Below the pieces are notes generated by a model. That model searched no databases. It saw only the letters and a program-made list of their open reading frames with translations, and was not told the DNA's origin. From the NCBI RefSeq assembly GCF_014205295.1, contig NZ_JACHNF010000001.1, forward strand, positions 6,820,001 through 6,884,000: a DNA stretch of 64,000 nucleotides, given 5' to 3'. Each line of letters starts with the position of its first letter. The stretch's first letter is position 1. Position numbers and translations under genes: made by a program. The stretch is from Kribbella solani. GTDB lineage: Bacteria; Actinomycetota; Actinomycetes; Propionibacteriales; Kribbellaceae. This document shows, in pieces, positions 16,831 to 28,127 of this stretch.

Positions 16831-16871
16831 TTGGCACTCGAGTTGACCGAGTGCTAATCGCGGCCTAGATT
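16831..16871 (+). promoter_or_regulatory. groESL1 promoter overlapped by a CIRCE (HrcA) operator
   Basis: CIRCE: TTGGCACTC (16831-16839), 9-nt spacer, GAGTGCTAA (16849-16857), one mismatch from the TTAGCACTC-N9-GAGTGCTAA consensus. The promoter is TTGACC (16843-16848), 17 nt, TAGATT (16866-16871). The -35 lies inside the CIRCE spacer, so HrcA binding would exclude RNA polymerase. Confidence 0.9.
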
Positions 16872-16877
16872 CGGTGT

Positions 16878-16902
16878 TGGCACTCTCCCCCGGAGGGTGC
16901 CA
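16878..16902 (+). promoter_or_regulatory. Hairpin at the 5' end of the groESL1 transcript
   Basis: TGGCACTCTCC and GGAGGGTGCCA pair over 11 bp (one G-T) around a 3-nt loop, starting where transcription should begin. It may stabilise the mRNA; it could also be a decayed second CIRCE arm. Confidence 0.5.
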
Positions 16903-16986
16903 GCGGTCCGGCCTCTGACCCCCGCGACGGCAGGGGAGCGCGACCACCTCGAAAAGACAAGCGAATTCGACCGTGGAGGTCAGCAA

Positions 16987-17283
16987 GTGTCGGTCACGAT
17001 CAAGCCGCTCGAGGACCGTGTCCTCGTCGCGCCGCTCGAAGCCGAGCAGACCACGAAGTCCGGCCTGGTGATCCCGGACACCGCCAAGGAGAAGCCGCAG
17101 GAGGGCGAGATCCTCGCCGTCGGCCCGGGCCGGATCGACGACAACGGCAACCGCGTCCCGCTGGACGTCGCCGTCGGCGACAAGGTCATCTACTCCAAGT
17201 ACGGCGGCACCGAGGTCAAGTACGACGGTCAGGACTACCTGATCCTGGGCGCCCGCGACATCCTCGCAGTCGTCAGCAAGTGA
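16987..17283 (+). CDS. groES: Co-chaperonin GroES
   Basis: The 98-residue lid of the GroEL chamber. [10 protein letters not shown], the mobile loop [23 protein letters not shown] and the [16 protein letters not shown] strand are all standard. GTG 16987 is preceded by GGAGG at 16974. groEL1 follows after a 152-nt spacer with GC-rich inverted repeats, so both are read from the CIRCE promoter upstream. Confidence 0.97.
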   Translation: MSVTIKPLEDRVLVAPLEAEQTTKSGLVIPDTAKEKPQEGEILAVGPGRIDDNGNRVPLDVAVGDKVIYSKYGGTEVKYDGQDYLILGARDILAVVSK

Positions 17284-17303
17284 CGAACCACCGCTGTTCC
17301 TGA

Positions 17304-19055
<1,752 letters not shown>

Positions 19056-19093
19056 CCTTCAGGCAGCTAGTTCGACAGCACAGCACACACACA

Positions 19094-19133
19094 GCACCGC
19101 CCGGCAGGCAACTGCCGGGCGGTGCCGTGTTTT
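19094..19133 (+). terminator. Rho-independent terminator after groEL1
   Basis: GCACCGCCCGGCAG and CTGCCGGGCGGTGC form a 14-bp stem with a GCAA loop, followed by CGTGTTTT. Confidence 0.85.
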
Positions 19134-19153
19134 CGGGAACTAATGTGCGTCTG

Positions 19154-19636
19154 GTGACAGATTCTTTCCGCGAAGGCGGCGTACGGGTCCGGGAACGCCG
19201 TGACGAGGACCTCGACGTATGTGCCGAACTGCTCCGGGTGGTGCATGAACAAGCCGGGTACCCGATCAACTGGCCGGCTCATCCGCGCGGGTGGCTGACG
19301 CCCGCGAGCCGGCTCGGATGCTGGGTCGCGGAGCTCGACGGCCGGGTCGTCGGGCACGTTGTGCTGACGGCGGTGGGGGAGCGCGCCGAGGTGGAGCGGC
19401 TCTTCGTGGACCCGACGGTGACCCGGAAGGGGATCGGGCGCCGGTTGCTCGACCACTGCGTGACGGCCGCCGCCGGCTTCGGGCGGGAGCTGTCGCTCGA
19501 GGTGGTGGACAACCGCGGCGCCGCCGTACATCTCTACCGGCGCGCGGGGTGGACCGAAACCACCCGTACGCCGATCGACTGGGGCGGCGAACATGCGACA
19601 GAACTGATCCGTTTCAGCCCACCCGCGCGTACCTGA
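19154..19636 (+). CDS. GNAT-family N-acetyltransferase
   Basis: A 160-residue acetyltransferase. ERLFVDPTVTRKGIGRRLLDH is the acetyl-CoA motif, and SLEVVDNRGAAVHLYRRAGW the C-terminal strand-helix. TAATGT at 19141-19146 lies 7 nt before GTG 19154, which favours this start (leaderless) over upstream in-frame GTGs inside the terminator region. It occupies the position of whiB3 between groEL1 and sigD in mycobacteria. The substrate is unknown. Confidence 0.85.
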   Translation: MTDSFREGGVRVRERRDEDLDVCAELLRVVHEQAGYPINWPAHPRGWLTPASRLGCWVAELDGRVVGHVVLTAVGERAEVERLFVDPTVTRKGIGRRLLDHCVTAAAGFGRELSLEVVDNRGAAVHLYRRAGWTETTRTPIDWGGEHATELIRFSPPART

Positions 19637-19757
19637 CCCGTCAGTAGTGACGGATCGTGATCAAACGAGGGACTGGATCACGCCCAGCCACTAGGCAACA
19701 AGAGTTGAGCGCCGTACCATCTTTCAGGCTGACCGGTCTGACACGAGGGGGCGAGGG

Positions 19758-20381
19758 GTGACCGAGGTCCGAGTACCTGACACCCACGACCGGGTCGAGC
19801 TCAGGGATCTTGCCGCGCTGGCCGGCGACGGGGACCGTACAGCTCTCAACGACCTGCTCACCAGGGTGCGCGCTGTGGCGCACCGCTACGTACGGTCCCG
19901 GTTGTGGACCTATCCCGGCGGCGCCGACATGGTCGACGACGTCGCGCAAGAGGTATGTGTCGCGGTGTTCGGCGCGCTCAGCCGGTACCGGGACGAGGGG
20001 AGGCCTTTCGAGGCTTTCGTCTACGGCATCGCGGCCCGCAAGGTCGCCGATGCCCAGCGTGCGTTCGCGGTCGCCGACGTCTCGACGCCGGACCTGCCGG
20101 ACGGCGCGGACGAGTCACCGACGCCGGAGGAGCGCGCGGTTCGGCAGTCCGAGGTCCAGCACATCATCGGCCTGCTGGACAAGCTGCCGGAAAAGCTGCG
20201 GGAGATCCTGCGCCTTCGCGTCGTCGCGGGGTTGTCAGCCGAGGAGACCGGCCGGGCACTGGGAATGACACCGGGGGCGGTGAGGGTCGCACAGCATCGG
20301 GCGTTGAACACGCTCAGGGGGTACGTGGGGCATGAAGCACAGCTGGAACGAGGAAGAGCAGGGGAGGGGCATCATGGCTGA
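19758..20381 (+). CDS. sigD: ECF-type RNA polymerase sigma factor SigD
   Basis: A 207-residue sigma-70-family factor. Region 2 is [20 protein letters not shown]...[15 protein letters not shown]; region 4 is [41 protein letters not shown]. Synteny (groEL1 - sigma - long anti-sigma - guaB - guaB3) matches M. tuberculosis SigD, whose regulon is active in stationary phase and starvation. The GTG start has GGGGGCGAGGG upstream. Its last codons overlap the rsdA start, so sigma factor and anti-sigma factor are translationally coupled. Confidence 0.92.
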   Translation: MTEVRVPDTHDRVELRDLAALAGDGDRTALNDLLTRVRAVAHRYVRSRLWTYPGGADMVDDVAQEVCVAVFGALSRYRDEGRPFEAFVYGIAARKVADAQRAFAVADVSTPDLPDGADESPTPEERAVRQSEVQHIIGLLDKLPEKLREILRLRVVAGLSAEETGRALGMTPGAVRVAQHRALNTLRGYVGHEAQLERGRAGEGHHG

Positions 20382-21903
20382 CCGTTTCGATCTGGACGCG
20401 ATCGAGTCCGATGACGCGCTGCTCGATCTGCTCGCCGCCGGTGGGGAGTCCGCCCGCTCGGCGGGCGAGCGCGACCCGGCCGTCCAACTGCTGGCCGAGC
20501 TCCGGCTGGCGGTGGAGGTCGAGGACGAGCTCCCGGTGGAGACCATCGACGATCCGGAGAGCTTCCTGGCGCGGTGCGCCGCGCTCAACCCGATCACCGA
20601 CCCGTTCGCCCGCAAGGTGGCGACCCGGGGGCTGGCGCTCGGGGTGGCCGCGGTGGCGGCGCTGTCGGTCTCCGGGGTGGCGGCCGCCGTCAACGGCGAT
20701 CCGCTGTCGCCGTACGAGAAGGTGATCGAGAAGGTGGTCGACGCGGTCCGCCCGCAGACCAGCTTCCCGAAGGAACAGCTCGACGGCCTGCCGGTGCTGG
20801 ACAAGACCAAGATCGTCAAGGTCGCCAAGGACTACCAGGACAAGGCCCGGGCCGGTCATCTGGACCAGAACGACGGCACCGGCAACCCGGGTACCGAGGA
20901 CCCGAACGCGCGGGAGCTCCCGAACCCGCCGCAGGTCGTGGTCCCGCCGGAGAAGCCGCTCGCGGTGCTGGACAAGCCGACGATCGGGCCGCCGGTGCCG
21001 GCGAAGCCGGTCGGCGACAAGACCGGTGACCCGACGACCGACCCGGGCGGTGACCAGGGCGGCGGCGACCAGGGCACGGACCAGCCGACGAGCCCGCCGA
21101 GCACGCCGACGACCACGCCGCCGCCGAGCGAGCCGACGGAACCGACGACCACCACCACGCCGACTCCGACGCCGACCGACCCGACCACTACGACGACGCC
21201 GAGTACGCCGCCGAAGGGTGACACGGGCACCGGCGACGGCGGGAGCCCGACGGGTGCGCCCACCGGCGACCCGGGTACTGGCGAGGCTGGTAGCGGTGGT
21301 GACGCGGGCACGCCGTCCGCAGGCACTACGACGACTCCGACCGGCTCGGACACGACCGCCCCGAGTGGTGACACCACGGGCGGTACCGACACCACTGGTT
21401 CGGACACTACTGGCACCGGCGGTACGGACGGTACTGGCCTTCCGGCTACTGGTGGTGACGGGCAGAAGCCTGCTGGTGACGTCACTCAGGTCCCGACTGA
21501 CCTGGCGAGTGTGGTGGGGGAGCTCGTCGGCAAGGCGATCGCGCCGGTGCTGCCGACCCCGACCGGTACGCCGACCACGCTGGAGAGCGCGCAGCGCTTC
21601 TTCGGCCCGGCCGACGCCGCCGTCAAGCCGCGGACCGTACACCACGAGACCGCCAAGTCCGCCAAGCACGACAAGGCGGCCAAGTCCAAGGCGGCCAAGT
21701 CCGGCAAGTCGGCCAAGGGGCACGGGAAGCACTCCAGCGGAAAGGTCAGTACCGGTTCGGTCCGGAAGGCCTATCCGAAGGGCAAGCACTCCACCGGCGA
21801 GTACCCGGAAGGCAAGCACGCGGCGATCGACCGTACGCACGGATCGACCGAGGACCTGGTGCTGCTGACCATCCTCGGCGTGATCAACAAGCCGACCGAG
21901 TAG
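20374..21903 (+). CDS. rsdA: Anti-sigma-D factor RsdA with long low-complexity extracellular region
   Basis: A 509-residue single-pass membrane protein. The short N-terminal SigD-binding helix is [18 protein letters not shown] (residues 6-23). A transmembrane helix spans about 85-106 ([21 protein letters not shown]). The outside part has a globular-looking piece to about 160, then a Pro/Thr/Gly/Asp-rich stretch (about 220-385) and a Lys/Ala/Ser/His-rich end. ATG 20374 has GGGGAGGGG upstream and overlaps sigD by 8 nt. In mycobacteria RsdA is released by ClpXP after loss of membrane anchoring. The long extended region could cross the wall; that is inference. Confidence 0.88.
   Translation: MADRFDLDAIESDDALLDLLAAGGESARSAGERDPAVQLLAELRLAVEVEDELPVETIDDPESFLARCAALNPITDPFARKVATRGLALGVAAVAALSVSGVAAAVNGDPLSPYEKVIEKVVDAVRPQTSFPKEQLDGLPVLDKTKIVKVAKDYQDKARAGHLDQNDGTGNPGTEDPNARELPNPPQVVVPPEKPLAVLDKPTIGPPVPAKPVGDKTGDPTTDPGGDQGGGDQGTDQPTSPPSTPTTTPPPSEPTEPTTTTTPTPTPTDPTTTTTPSTPPKGDTGTGDGGSPTGAPTGDPGTGEAGSGGDAGTPSAGTTTTPTGSDTTAPSGDTTGGTDTTGSDTTGTGGTDGTGLPATGGDGQKPAGDVTQVPTDLASVVGELVGKAIAPVLPTPTGTPTTLESAQRFFGPADAAVKPRTVHHETAKSAKHDKAAKSKAAKSGKSAKGHGKHSSGKVSTGSVRKAYPKGKHSTGEYPEGKHAAIDRTHGSTEDLVLLTILGVINKPTE
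21031..21480 (+). repeat. Low-complexity Pro/Thr/Gly/Asp coding repeats in rsdA
   Basis: Short imperfect repeats of GACGACCACC- and GGTACTGGC-like units encode [13 protein letters not shown] and GDTTGG-type runs. They are in frame and typical of wall-spanning stalks. Confidence 0.75.
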
Positions 21904-23550
<1,647 letters not shown>

Positions 23551-23575
23551 CCGCCCGACCTGAAGGAATCACCAG

Positions 23576-24682
23576 ATGACCGAGATCGAGATCGGGCGGG
23601 CCAAGCGGGGGCGGCAGGCGTACGCGTTTGACGACATTGCGATTGTGCCGTCGCGGCGGACGCGGGACCCCGAGGAGGTTTCGGTTGCCTGGCAGATCGA
23701 CGCCTACCGGTTCGAGCTGCCGATCCTGGCGGCGCCGATGGATTCGGTGATGTCGCCGGAGACGGCGATCGCGATCGGGAAGGCCGGGGGGCTCGGGGTG
23801 CTGAACCTCGAAGGGCTCTGGACCCGGTACGAGGACCCGAGCGGGCTGCTCGAGGAGATCACCCGGCTCGACGTCCAGCAGGCCACGCACCGGCTGCAGG
23901 AGATCTACGCGGCGCCGATCAAGCCGGAGCTGATCTCGCAGCGGGTGCAGGAGATCCGCGACTCGGGCGTGACCGTGGCCGGCGCGCTGTCGCCGCAGCG
24001 GACCAAGCAGTTCGCGAAGCATGTCGTGGACGCGGGCGTCGACCTGTTCGTCATCCGCGGCACGACGGTGTCCGCCGAGCACGTGTCCGGTCAGGCGGAG
24101 CCACTCAACCTGAAGCAGTTCATCTATGACCTCGACGTCCCGGTGATCGTCGGTGGCTGCGCGACGCACCAGGCGGCGCTGCACCTGATGCGTACCGGCG
24201 CGGCCGGCGTGCTGGTCGGGTTCGGCGGCGGCGCGGCGCACACCACCCGGAAGGTGCTCGGCGTCGCGGTGCCGATGGCGTCGGCGGTGGCGGATGTCGC
24301 GGCCGCCCGGCGGGACTACATGGACGAGTCCGGCGGCCGGTACGTGCATGTCATCGCGGACGGGTCGGTCGGCCGGTCCGGTGACGTGGCGAAGGCGATC
24401 GCCTGCGGCGCGGACGCGGTGATGGTCGGTTCGCCGTTGGCGCGCGCGAGCGACGCGCCCGGCGGCGGGTACCACTGGGGTGCCGAGGCCTGGCACCAGG
24501 ATCTGCCGCGCGGCGAGCGGGTCGAGGTCGGTGTCACCGGCACGATGGACCAGATCCTGTTCGGCCCGTCCTGGGTGCCGGACGGCACGATGAACCTGGT
24601 CGGCGCCCTCAAGCGCGCGATGGCCACCACCGGGTACACGGAGCTCAAGGAGTTCCAGCGGGTCGAGGTCGTCGTCGGGTGA
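23576..24682 (+). CDS. guaB3: GuaB3-type IMP dehydrogenase-related protein
   Basis: This 368-residue IMPDH-like barrel has no CBS domains. AYAFDDIAIVPSRRTRDPEEV is the GuaB3 family start. The usual catalytic-cysteine loop is replaced by FVIRGTTVSAEHVSG, so normal IMPDH chemistry is not expected; the family role in guanylate metabolism is still debated. It sits directly behind guaB as in mycobacteria (Rv3410c). Confidence 0.93.
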   Translation: MTEIEIGRAKRGRQAYAFDDIAIVPSRRTRDPEEVSVAWQIDAYRFELPILAAPMDSVMSPETAIAIGKAGGLGVLNLEGLWTRYEDPSGLLEEITRLDVQQATHRLQEIYAAPIKPELISQRVQEIRDSGVTVAGALSPQRTKQFAKHVVDAGVDLFVIRGTTVSAEHVSGQAEPLNLKQFIYDLDVPVIVGGCATHQAALHLMRTGAAGVLVGFGGGAAHTTRKVLGVAVPMASAVADVAAARRDYMDESGGRYVHVIADGSVGRSGDVAKAIACGADAVMVGSPLARASDAPGGGYHWGAEAWHQDLPRGERVEVGVTGTMDQILFGPSWVPDGTMNLVGALKRAMATTGYTELKEFQRVEVVVG

Positions 24683-24701
24683 CCGCGGCCGGTAGGGGCT
24701 G

Positions 24702-25427
24702 ATGAGCACCGGCGTACTGCTCCTCCACGGGTCGAGCGGTGTGCCTGATCTCGACCGGGCGCGCATCCTCGCGGCGGAGGGGTACGACGTACTCGCGCCG
24801 CGCTGGGCCGTGCGCCACGAGGTACCGCTGGAGTCGTTCCCGGTGGATGAACTCGCCGGGCGCAACGAGCGCGTGGTGGTGATGGGCAGCTCGTGGGGAG
24901 CCGAGGCCGCGCTGCTGCTGGGTGCGTTCGACGCGCGGGTCGATGCGGTGATCGCGTTCGCTCCGAGCGCGTACGTGTGGGGGCGGAACCTGGAGGACGG
25001 GAGTCACGCGTCCGCCTGGACCTGGCGGGGTACGCCGCTGCCGTACGTTCCGTTCGATCCGGATTGGCGGGCGGATGATGATCCGCCCAGCTACACGGGG
25101 TTGTACGCGCAGAGCGTCCGGACGTACGCGAGTGATGCGGTAGCTGCCCGGATTCCGGTGGAGCGGGTTCGCGAGGTGCTGCTGGTGGTCGGTGGGGACG
25201 ATCAGGTGTGGCCGGCGGGTGCGTTCGCGGCGGAGATCGTACGCGGGCGGGGTGCGCTGGAGACGCCGGTCGTGACGGTCGCCGAGGCTGGGCATCGGGC
25301 GGTGCTGCCGGGCGAGGAGCCGAAGCGCGCCGGGCAGCGGATGGCGCGCGGCGGCACCGACGCGGCCGACCGGCAGCTCGGCACGCTCGCCTGGCCGAGC
25401 GTGCTGCGAGTGCTCGCCGGAAGCTGA
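24702..25427 (+). CDS. Alpha/beta-hydrolase, acyl-CoA thioester hydrolase (BAAT)-like
   Basis: A 241-residue hydrolase. LLLHGSSGVPD is the oxyanion loop; VMGSSWGAEAALLLG has the nucleophile in an SxGxE setting typical of BAAT/thioesterase C-terminal domains. VVGGDDQVWPA and AGHRAVLPGEEPKR supply Asp and His. The substrate is unknown. It begins 19 nt after guaB3 and is probably in the same transcript. Confidence 0.78.
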   Translation: MSTGVLLLHGSSGVPDLDRARILAAEGYDVLAPRWAVRHEVPLESFPVDELAGRNERVVVMGSSWGAEAALLLGAFDARVDAVIAFAPSAYVWGRNLEDGSHASAWTWRGTPLPYVPFDPDWRADDDPPSYTGLYAQSVRTYASDAVAARIPVERVREVLLVVGGDDQVWPAGAFAAEIVRGRGALETPVVTVAEAGHRAVLPGEEPKRAGQRMARGGTDAADRQLGTLAWPSVLRVLAGS

Positions 25428-25437
25428 CGGCAGGGTT

Positions 25438-25505
25438 ATCCACCCGCGTTGTGGGTTCTCCACTCGTATACCGGTGGAGAACCCACAACAGCGGTGGATA
25501 TCCAC
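25438..25505. repeat. Large intergenic palindrome
   Basis: GTTGTGGGTTCTCCAC (25448-25463) and GTGGAGAACCCACAAC (25474-25489) form a perfect 16-bp stem with a 10-nt loop. It is extended by TATCCACCcGC / GCGGTGGATA outside. A 12-bp palindrome GTGGATATCCAC (25494-25505) overlaps the right edge. The element lies between the hydrolase stop and the L12-like gene and has no U-tract. Confidence 0.85.
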
Positions 25506-25561
25506 TCGCGTTGGCGCGCGGAGCGCGCGCTTGGGTTGATGGGTTCTGGAAGGATTGCGGC

Positions 25562-25960
25562 ATGGGATTGTTCAACCGACGCAGCAGCCAGGACACGGAC
25601 AATGTTGCCCTTGCCGCAGGGCGGGCACGACTGTCCCCGGACGATGTGGATCAGGTGCGGTTCCTGATCACCACCAAGAAGGCGGTGCACGCGGTCAAGC
25701 TGATCCGTGAGCGCACCGGGCTCGACCTGAAGCAGTCCAAGGAGCTGGTCGACGACATCCGGCTCGGGCGGTACGTGGCGCCCACCACCGGCACCCCGGT
25801 CGTACGCCGCCCGAACACGAACCTCGCCGAACGCACCCGCGCGCTCAAGGCGGCCGGTGAGCTGCACCAGGCGACCGCTCTGGTCGTGTCCGAGACCGGC
25901 ATGACCGAGGCCGAAGCCGGCCTGTTCGTCGGTGCCCTCCGCGCCGACCTGTCCGAGTAA
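25562..25960 (+). CDS. Ribosomal L7/L12 C-terminal-domain-like protein
   Basis: A 132-residue soluble protein. Residues 33-70 (VRFLITTKKAVHAVKLIRERTGLDLKQSKELVDDI) resemble the L7/L12 C-terminal domain that contacts translational GTPases. The stalk-dimer N-domain is missing. A second helical piece (ERTRALKAAGELHQATALVVSETGMTEAEAGLFV) follows. ATG 25562 has GGAAGG upstream. The family is widespread in actinobacteria and uncharacterised; it is not the real ribosomal stalk protein. Confidence 0.75.
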   Translation: MGLFNRRSSQDTDNVALAAGRARLSPDDVDQVRFLITTKKAVHAVKLIRERTGLDLKQSKELVDDIRLGRYVAPTTGTPVVRRPNTNLAERTRALKAAGELHQATALVVSETGMTEAEAGLFVGALRADLSE

Positions 25961-25968
25961 CCCGTCAC

Positions 25969-26532
25969 CTAGGACGGCGTCCAGCGCGGGTCGCGGCCCG
26001 AGGCGGCGAGCAGCGCGTCGGCGGGGTCGGTGAAGCCGTCGAGGTGTTCGCCGATGATGCCGGCCGACCGGTACAGCTCCTCACGCTCGGCGAACCACGT
26101 CCGTACCTCGTCCACAAGCTCTGGCTCCATCCGTGTCGGCACGCCGATCGCCACCGCCAGATCCCACCCGTGGATCAGGTGGTCCGCCGCCAGCTGACGC
26201 AGATACTCGTCCGGCTCCTCGTCACCGTACGAAAGGTGCACCTTGCCGACCGCCAGGCCCGCCGAGACCGTCGCCTCCCGGGCGGCCGCCGATGCCGCGC
26301 CGGCCGGGTCGTCCCCGAGCAGGTCGCCACTCAGGGCGTCTCCGACGGCGGCGATCGTCTTGCCCGCCATCAGCGGTACGACCCAGCGTTCCTCACCGAC
26401 GACGTGGTTCACCAGCGCCCGGACGTCCCAGTCCGAGCACGGTGTCGGCGCCGACCACTGATCGCTGTCCACCGCTGACACCAGCTCCGCGAAGTTCGCG
26501 ACCGTGCGGTTGTGCAACTCGACGACATCCAT
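25969..26532 (-). CDS. TIGR03086/DinB-like metal-binding protein (mycothiol-dependent isomerase fold)
   Basis: A 187-residue four-helix-bundle protein. TPCSDWDVRALVNHVVGEERW and LAADHLIHGWDLAVAIG carry the histidines that bind a divalent metal in the DinB/mycothiol-dependent maleylpyruvate isomerase N-domain. Members act in mycothiol-linked thiol transfer or are uncharacterised. GGGAGGGGG precedes the ATG. It lies 53 nt downstream of the TPR gene on the same strand. Confidence 0.85.
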   Translation of the reverse strand: MDVVELHNRTVANFAELVSAVDSDQWSAPTPCSDWDVRALVNHVVGEERWVVPLMAGKTIAAVGDALSGDLLGDDPAGAASAAAREATVSAGLAVGKVHLSYGDEEPDEYLRQLAADHLIHGWDLAVAIGVPTRMEPELVDEVRTWFAEREELYRSAGIIGEHLDGFTDPADALLAASGRDPRWTPS

Positions 26533-26585
26533 GACCGCACCCCCTCCCCAGCGTCAGCGTCCGCCGCGGAGGACAGCACGTCAAG

Positions 26586-28055
26586 CTACCGGCCGAGCTG
26601 GAGTTGCTGGGCGGCCTCGTGCGCGTGGTGGGACGCGGCGACATCGCCGGTGGCGGCGAGGAGGTTGCCGTGGTGGTGGTAGCAGGACCCGGCCAGGTCC
26701 TTCATCTGCAGATCGTCGTCCGCGTACGGGATCAGCGCCGTCGCGACCTCAGCACACCAGCCGGCCAGATCAAGCGCGATCTCGGTCCGCCCGGCCTGGA
26801 AGTACGCCGCCGAGATGTCCAGCAGCAGCCGCGCCCAGATCGGCATGTACGTAGCGGTCTCGAACCGCATCCGGTGCGACTCCCGCTCCGACGAGATCGC
26901 GAACAGATAGTGCGCTTCCAGCCCGAGCGTCAGCGCGGTGTCGCCGTCCTGCACCAGCAGCGGACGGACCAGCTCAGCCAACTCGGTCGCCCGCACAGCT
27001 GCTGATTCAGGGTCGGTGCGCCCGGACACCGTCGCCAGCGTCATCCCGGGCGCGGGTTCGCTGAGCGCCACCAACCGGTGGTACTGCTCGAACGTCCCGA
27101 GCTTGACCTCCGCGTTCTCCAGCGCCGCCACCAGCGTCGGCGGTAGCCCGCGATCCAGCTCGTCGACCACCCGCGTCGCCGCCTCGGCGTCGGTGTCGTA
27201 CGCGGTGCGCAGGCAGGACTCGCCTTCCAGCCGGCCGACGATGCCGAGGTGCTTGCCCTTCCGGACCAGGGCGGCGACCAACGTACGCATGTCGGTCGCC
27301 GACTCCGAGTCAGCGAGCGTGTCGGCGGTGGTCAGCCCGATCTCGTCCGCTTCCAGCGCCAGGTCGAGCCGTCCCTCGGCCGCGTGCACATCGGCCGACA
27401 CCGCGGTCGCCGTGCACAGATAACGCGCGTACGAGAGCGACTGCGGACTCTCGTTGATCTGATCGGCGAGTTGGAGGAACAACTGGGTGGCCGCGTCGGC
27501 GGAGGCGACCGCGAGGGCGGGATCGCCGTACCGGCGCAGGATCAGCGCGTTCATCGCGAGTACGCGGGCGAAGTCCGGCTGATGCTTTACGCCGTCCGCG
27601 CCGCCGACGAGTTGCCCGTACGCGATCACCGCGCCGTCCATTTCGAGTACGGCGGTGGCGCCGTACCCGCGGTGTGCCTGGGTCATCGCGCGGCGGGCGC
27701 GGACGTCGGCGAGGAAGCAGGTCGCGTCCAGTACGCCGGCGTCCTGGAGCTCGGTGTAGCCGAGTTGCGCCTCGTGCAGCGCGGCCAGCGCCTCCTCGTG
27801 CCGCCCGGACGCGTTCAGCGAGCCGGCCAGCTCGTACTGGGTAGCGGCCATCAGGTGCTTGGCCTCGTAGTGGTTCGGGTGCCCTTCGGCCCGTTCCCTG
27901 GCCAGCTCGATGACCCGTTGCTGGTACGGCCCGGCCTCGTCGGCCCGGCCTTCCTCGATCAGCACCTGCGCGGTCTGCAGCGCCTCACCGAGCTCGTCCT
28001 CAGGCGGCGTCCAGAGCCCCCCGCTGTCCACCATCTTGACGTCCCGCTCCTTCAT
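26586..28055 (-). CDS. Tetratricopeptide-repeat protein
   Basis: A 489-residue all-helical protein of TPR-like hairpins. ALQTAQVLIEEGRADEAGPYQQRVIEL and ALAALHEAQLGY are early units, and YFQAGRTEIALDLAGWCAEVA and NLLAATGDVAASHHAHEAAQ are late ones. No enzymatic domain, signal or membrane segment is visible, so a cytosolic scaffold or regulator is likely. ATG 28055 has no clear ribosome-binding site. The in-frame ATG at 28034 has AAGGAG 12 nt upstream and may be the real start. Diverges from gabD2. Confidence 0.75.
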   Translation of the reverse strand: MKERDVKMVDSGGLWTPPEDELGEALQTAQVLIEEGRADEAGPYQQRVIELARERAEGHPNHYEAKHLMAATQYELAGSLNASGRHEEALAALHEAQLGYTELQDAGVLDATCFLADVRARRAMTQAHRGYGATAVLEMDGAVIAYGQLVGGADGVKHQPDFARVLAMNALILRRYGDPALAVASADAATQLFLQLADQINESPQSLSYARYLCTATAVSADVHAAEGRLDLALEADEIGLTTADTLADSESATDMRTLVAALVRKGKHLGIVGRLEGESCLRTAYDTDAEAATRVVDELDRGLPPTLVAALENAEVKLGTFEQYHRLVALSEPAPGMTLATVSGRTDPESAAVRATELAELVRPLLVQDGDTALTLGLEAHYLFAISSERESHRMRFETATYMPIWARLLLDISAAYFQAGRTEIALDLAGWCAEVATALIPYADDDLQMKDLAGSCYHHHGNLLAATGDVAASHHAHEAAQQLQLGR

Positions 28056-28090
28056 GTTGAAGAGGGCGTCAGCTTAATGCGGATCTGATA

Positions 28091-28127
28091 CTGACACCGT
28101 CTATTACCCACAGGTAGCCTGGGCAGA
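28091..28127 (+). promoter_or_regulatory. Leaderless promoter of gabD2
   Basis: CTGACA (28091-28096), 18 nt, TAGCCT (28115-28120), then 6 nt to ATG 28127. Confidence 0.55.

Noticed and set aside
25436-25444. DnaA box / replication origin at TTATCCACC
   Set aside because: A single near-match forming one arm of a palindrome; no cluster of boxes, no AT-rich unwinding region and no dnaA/dnaN neighbours.
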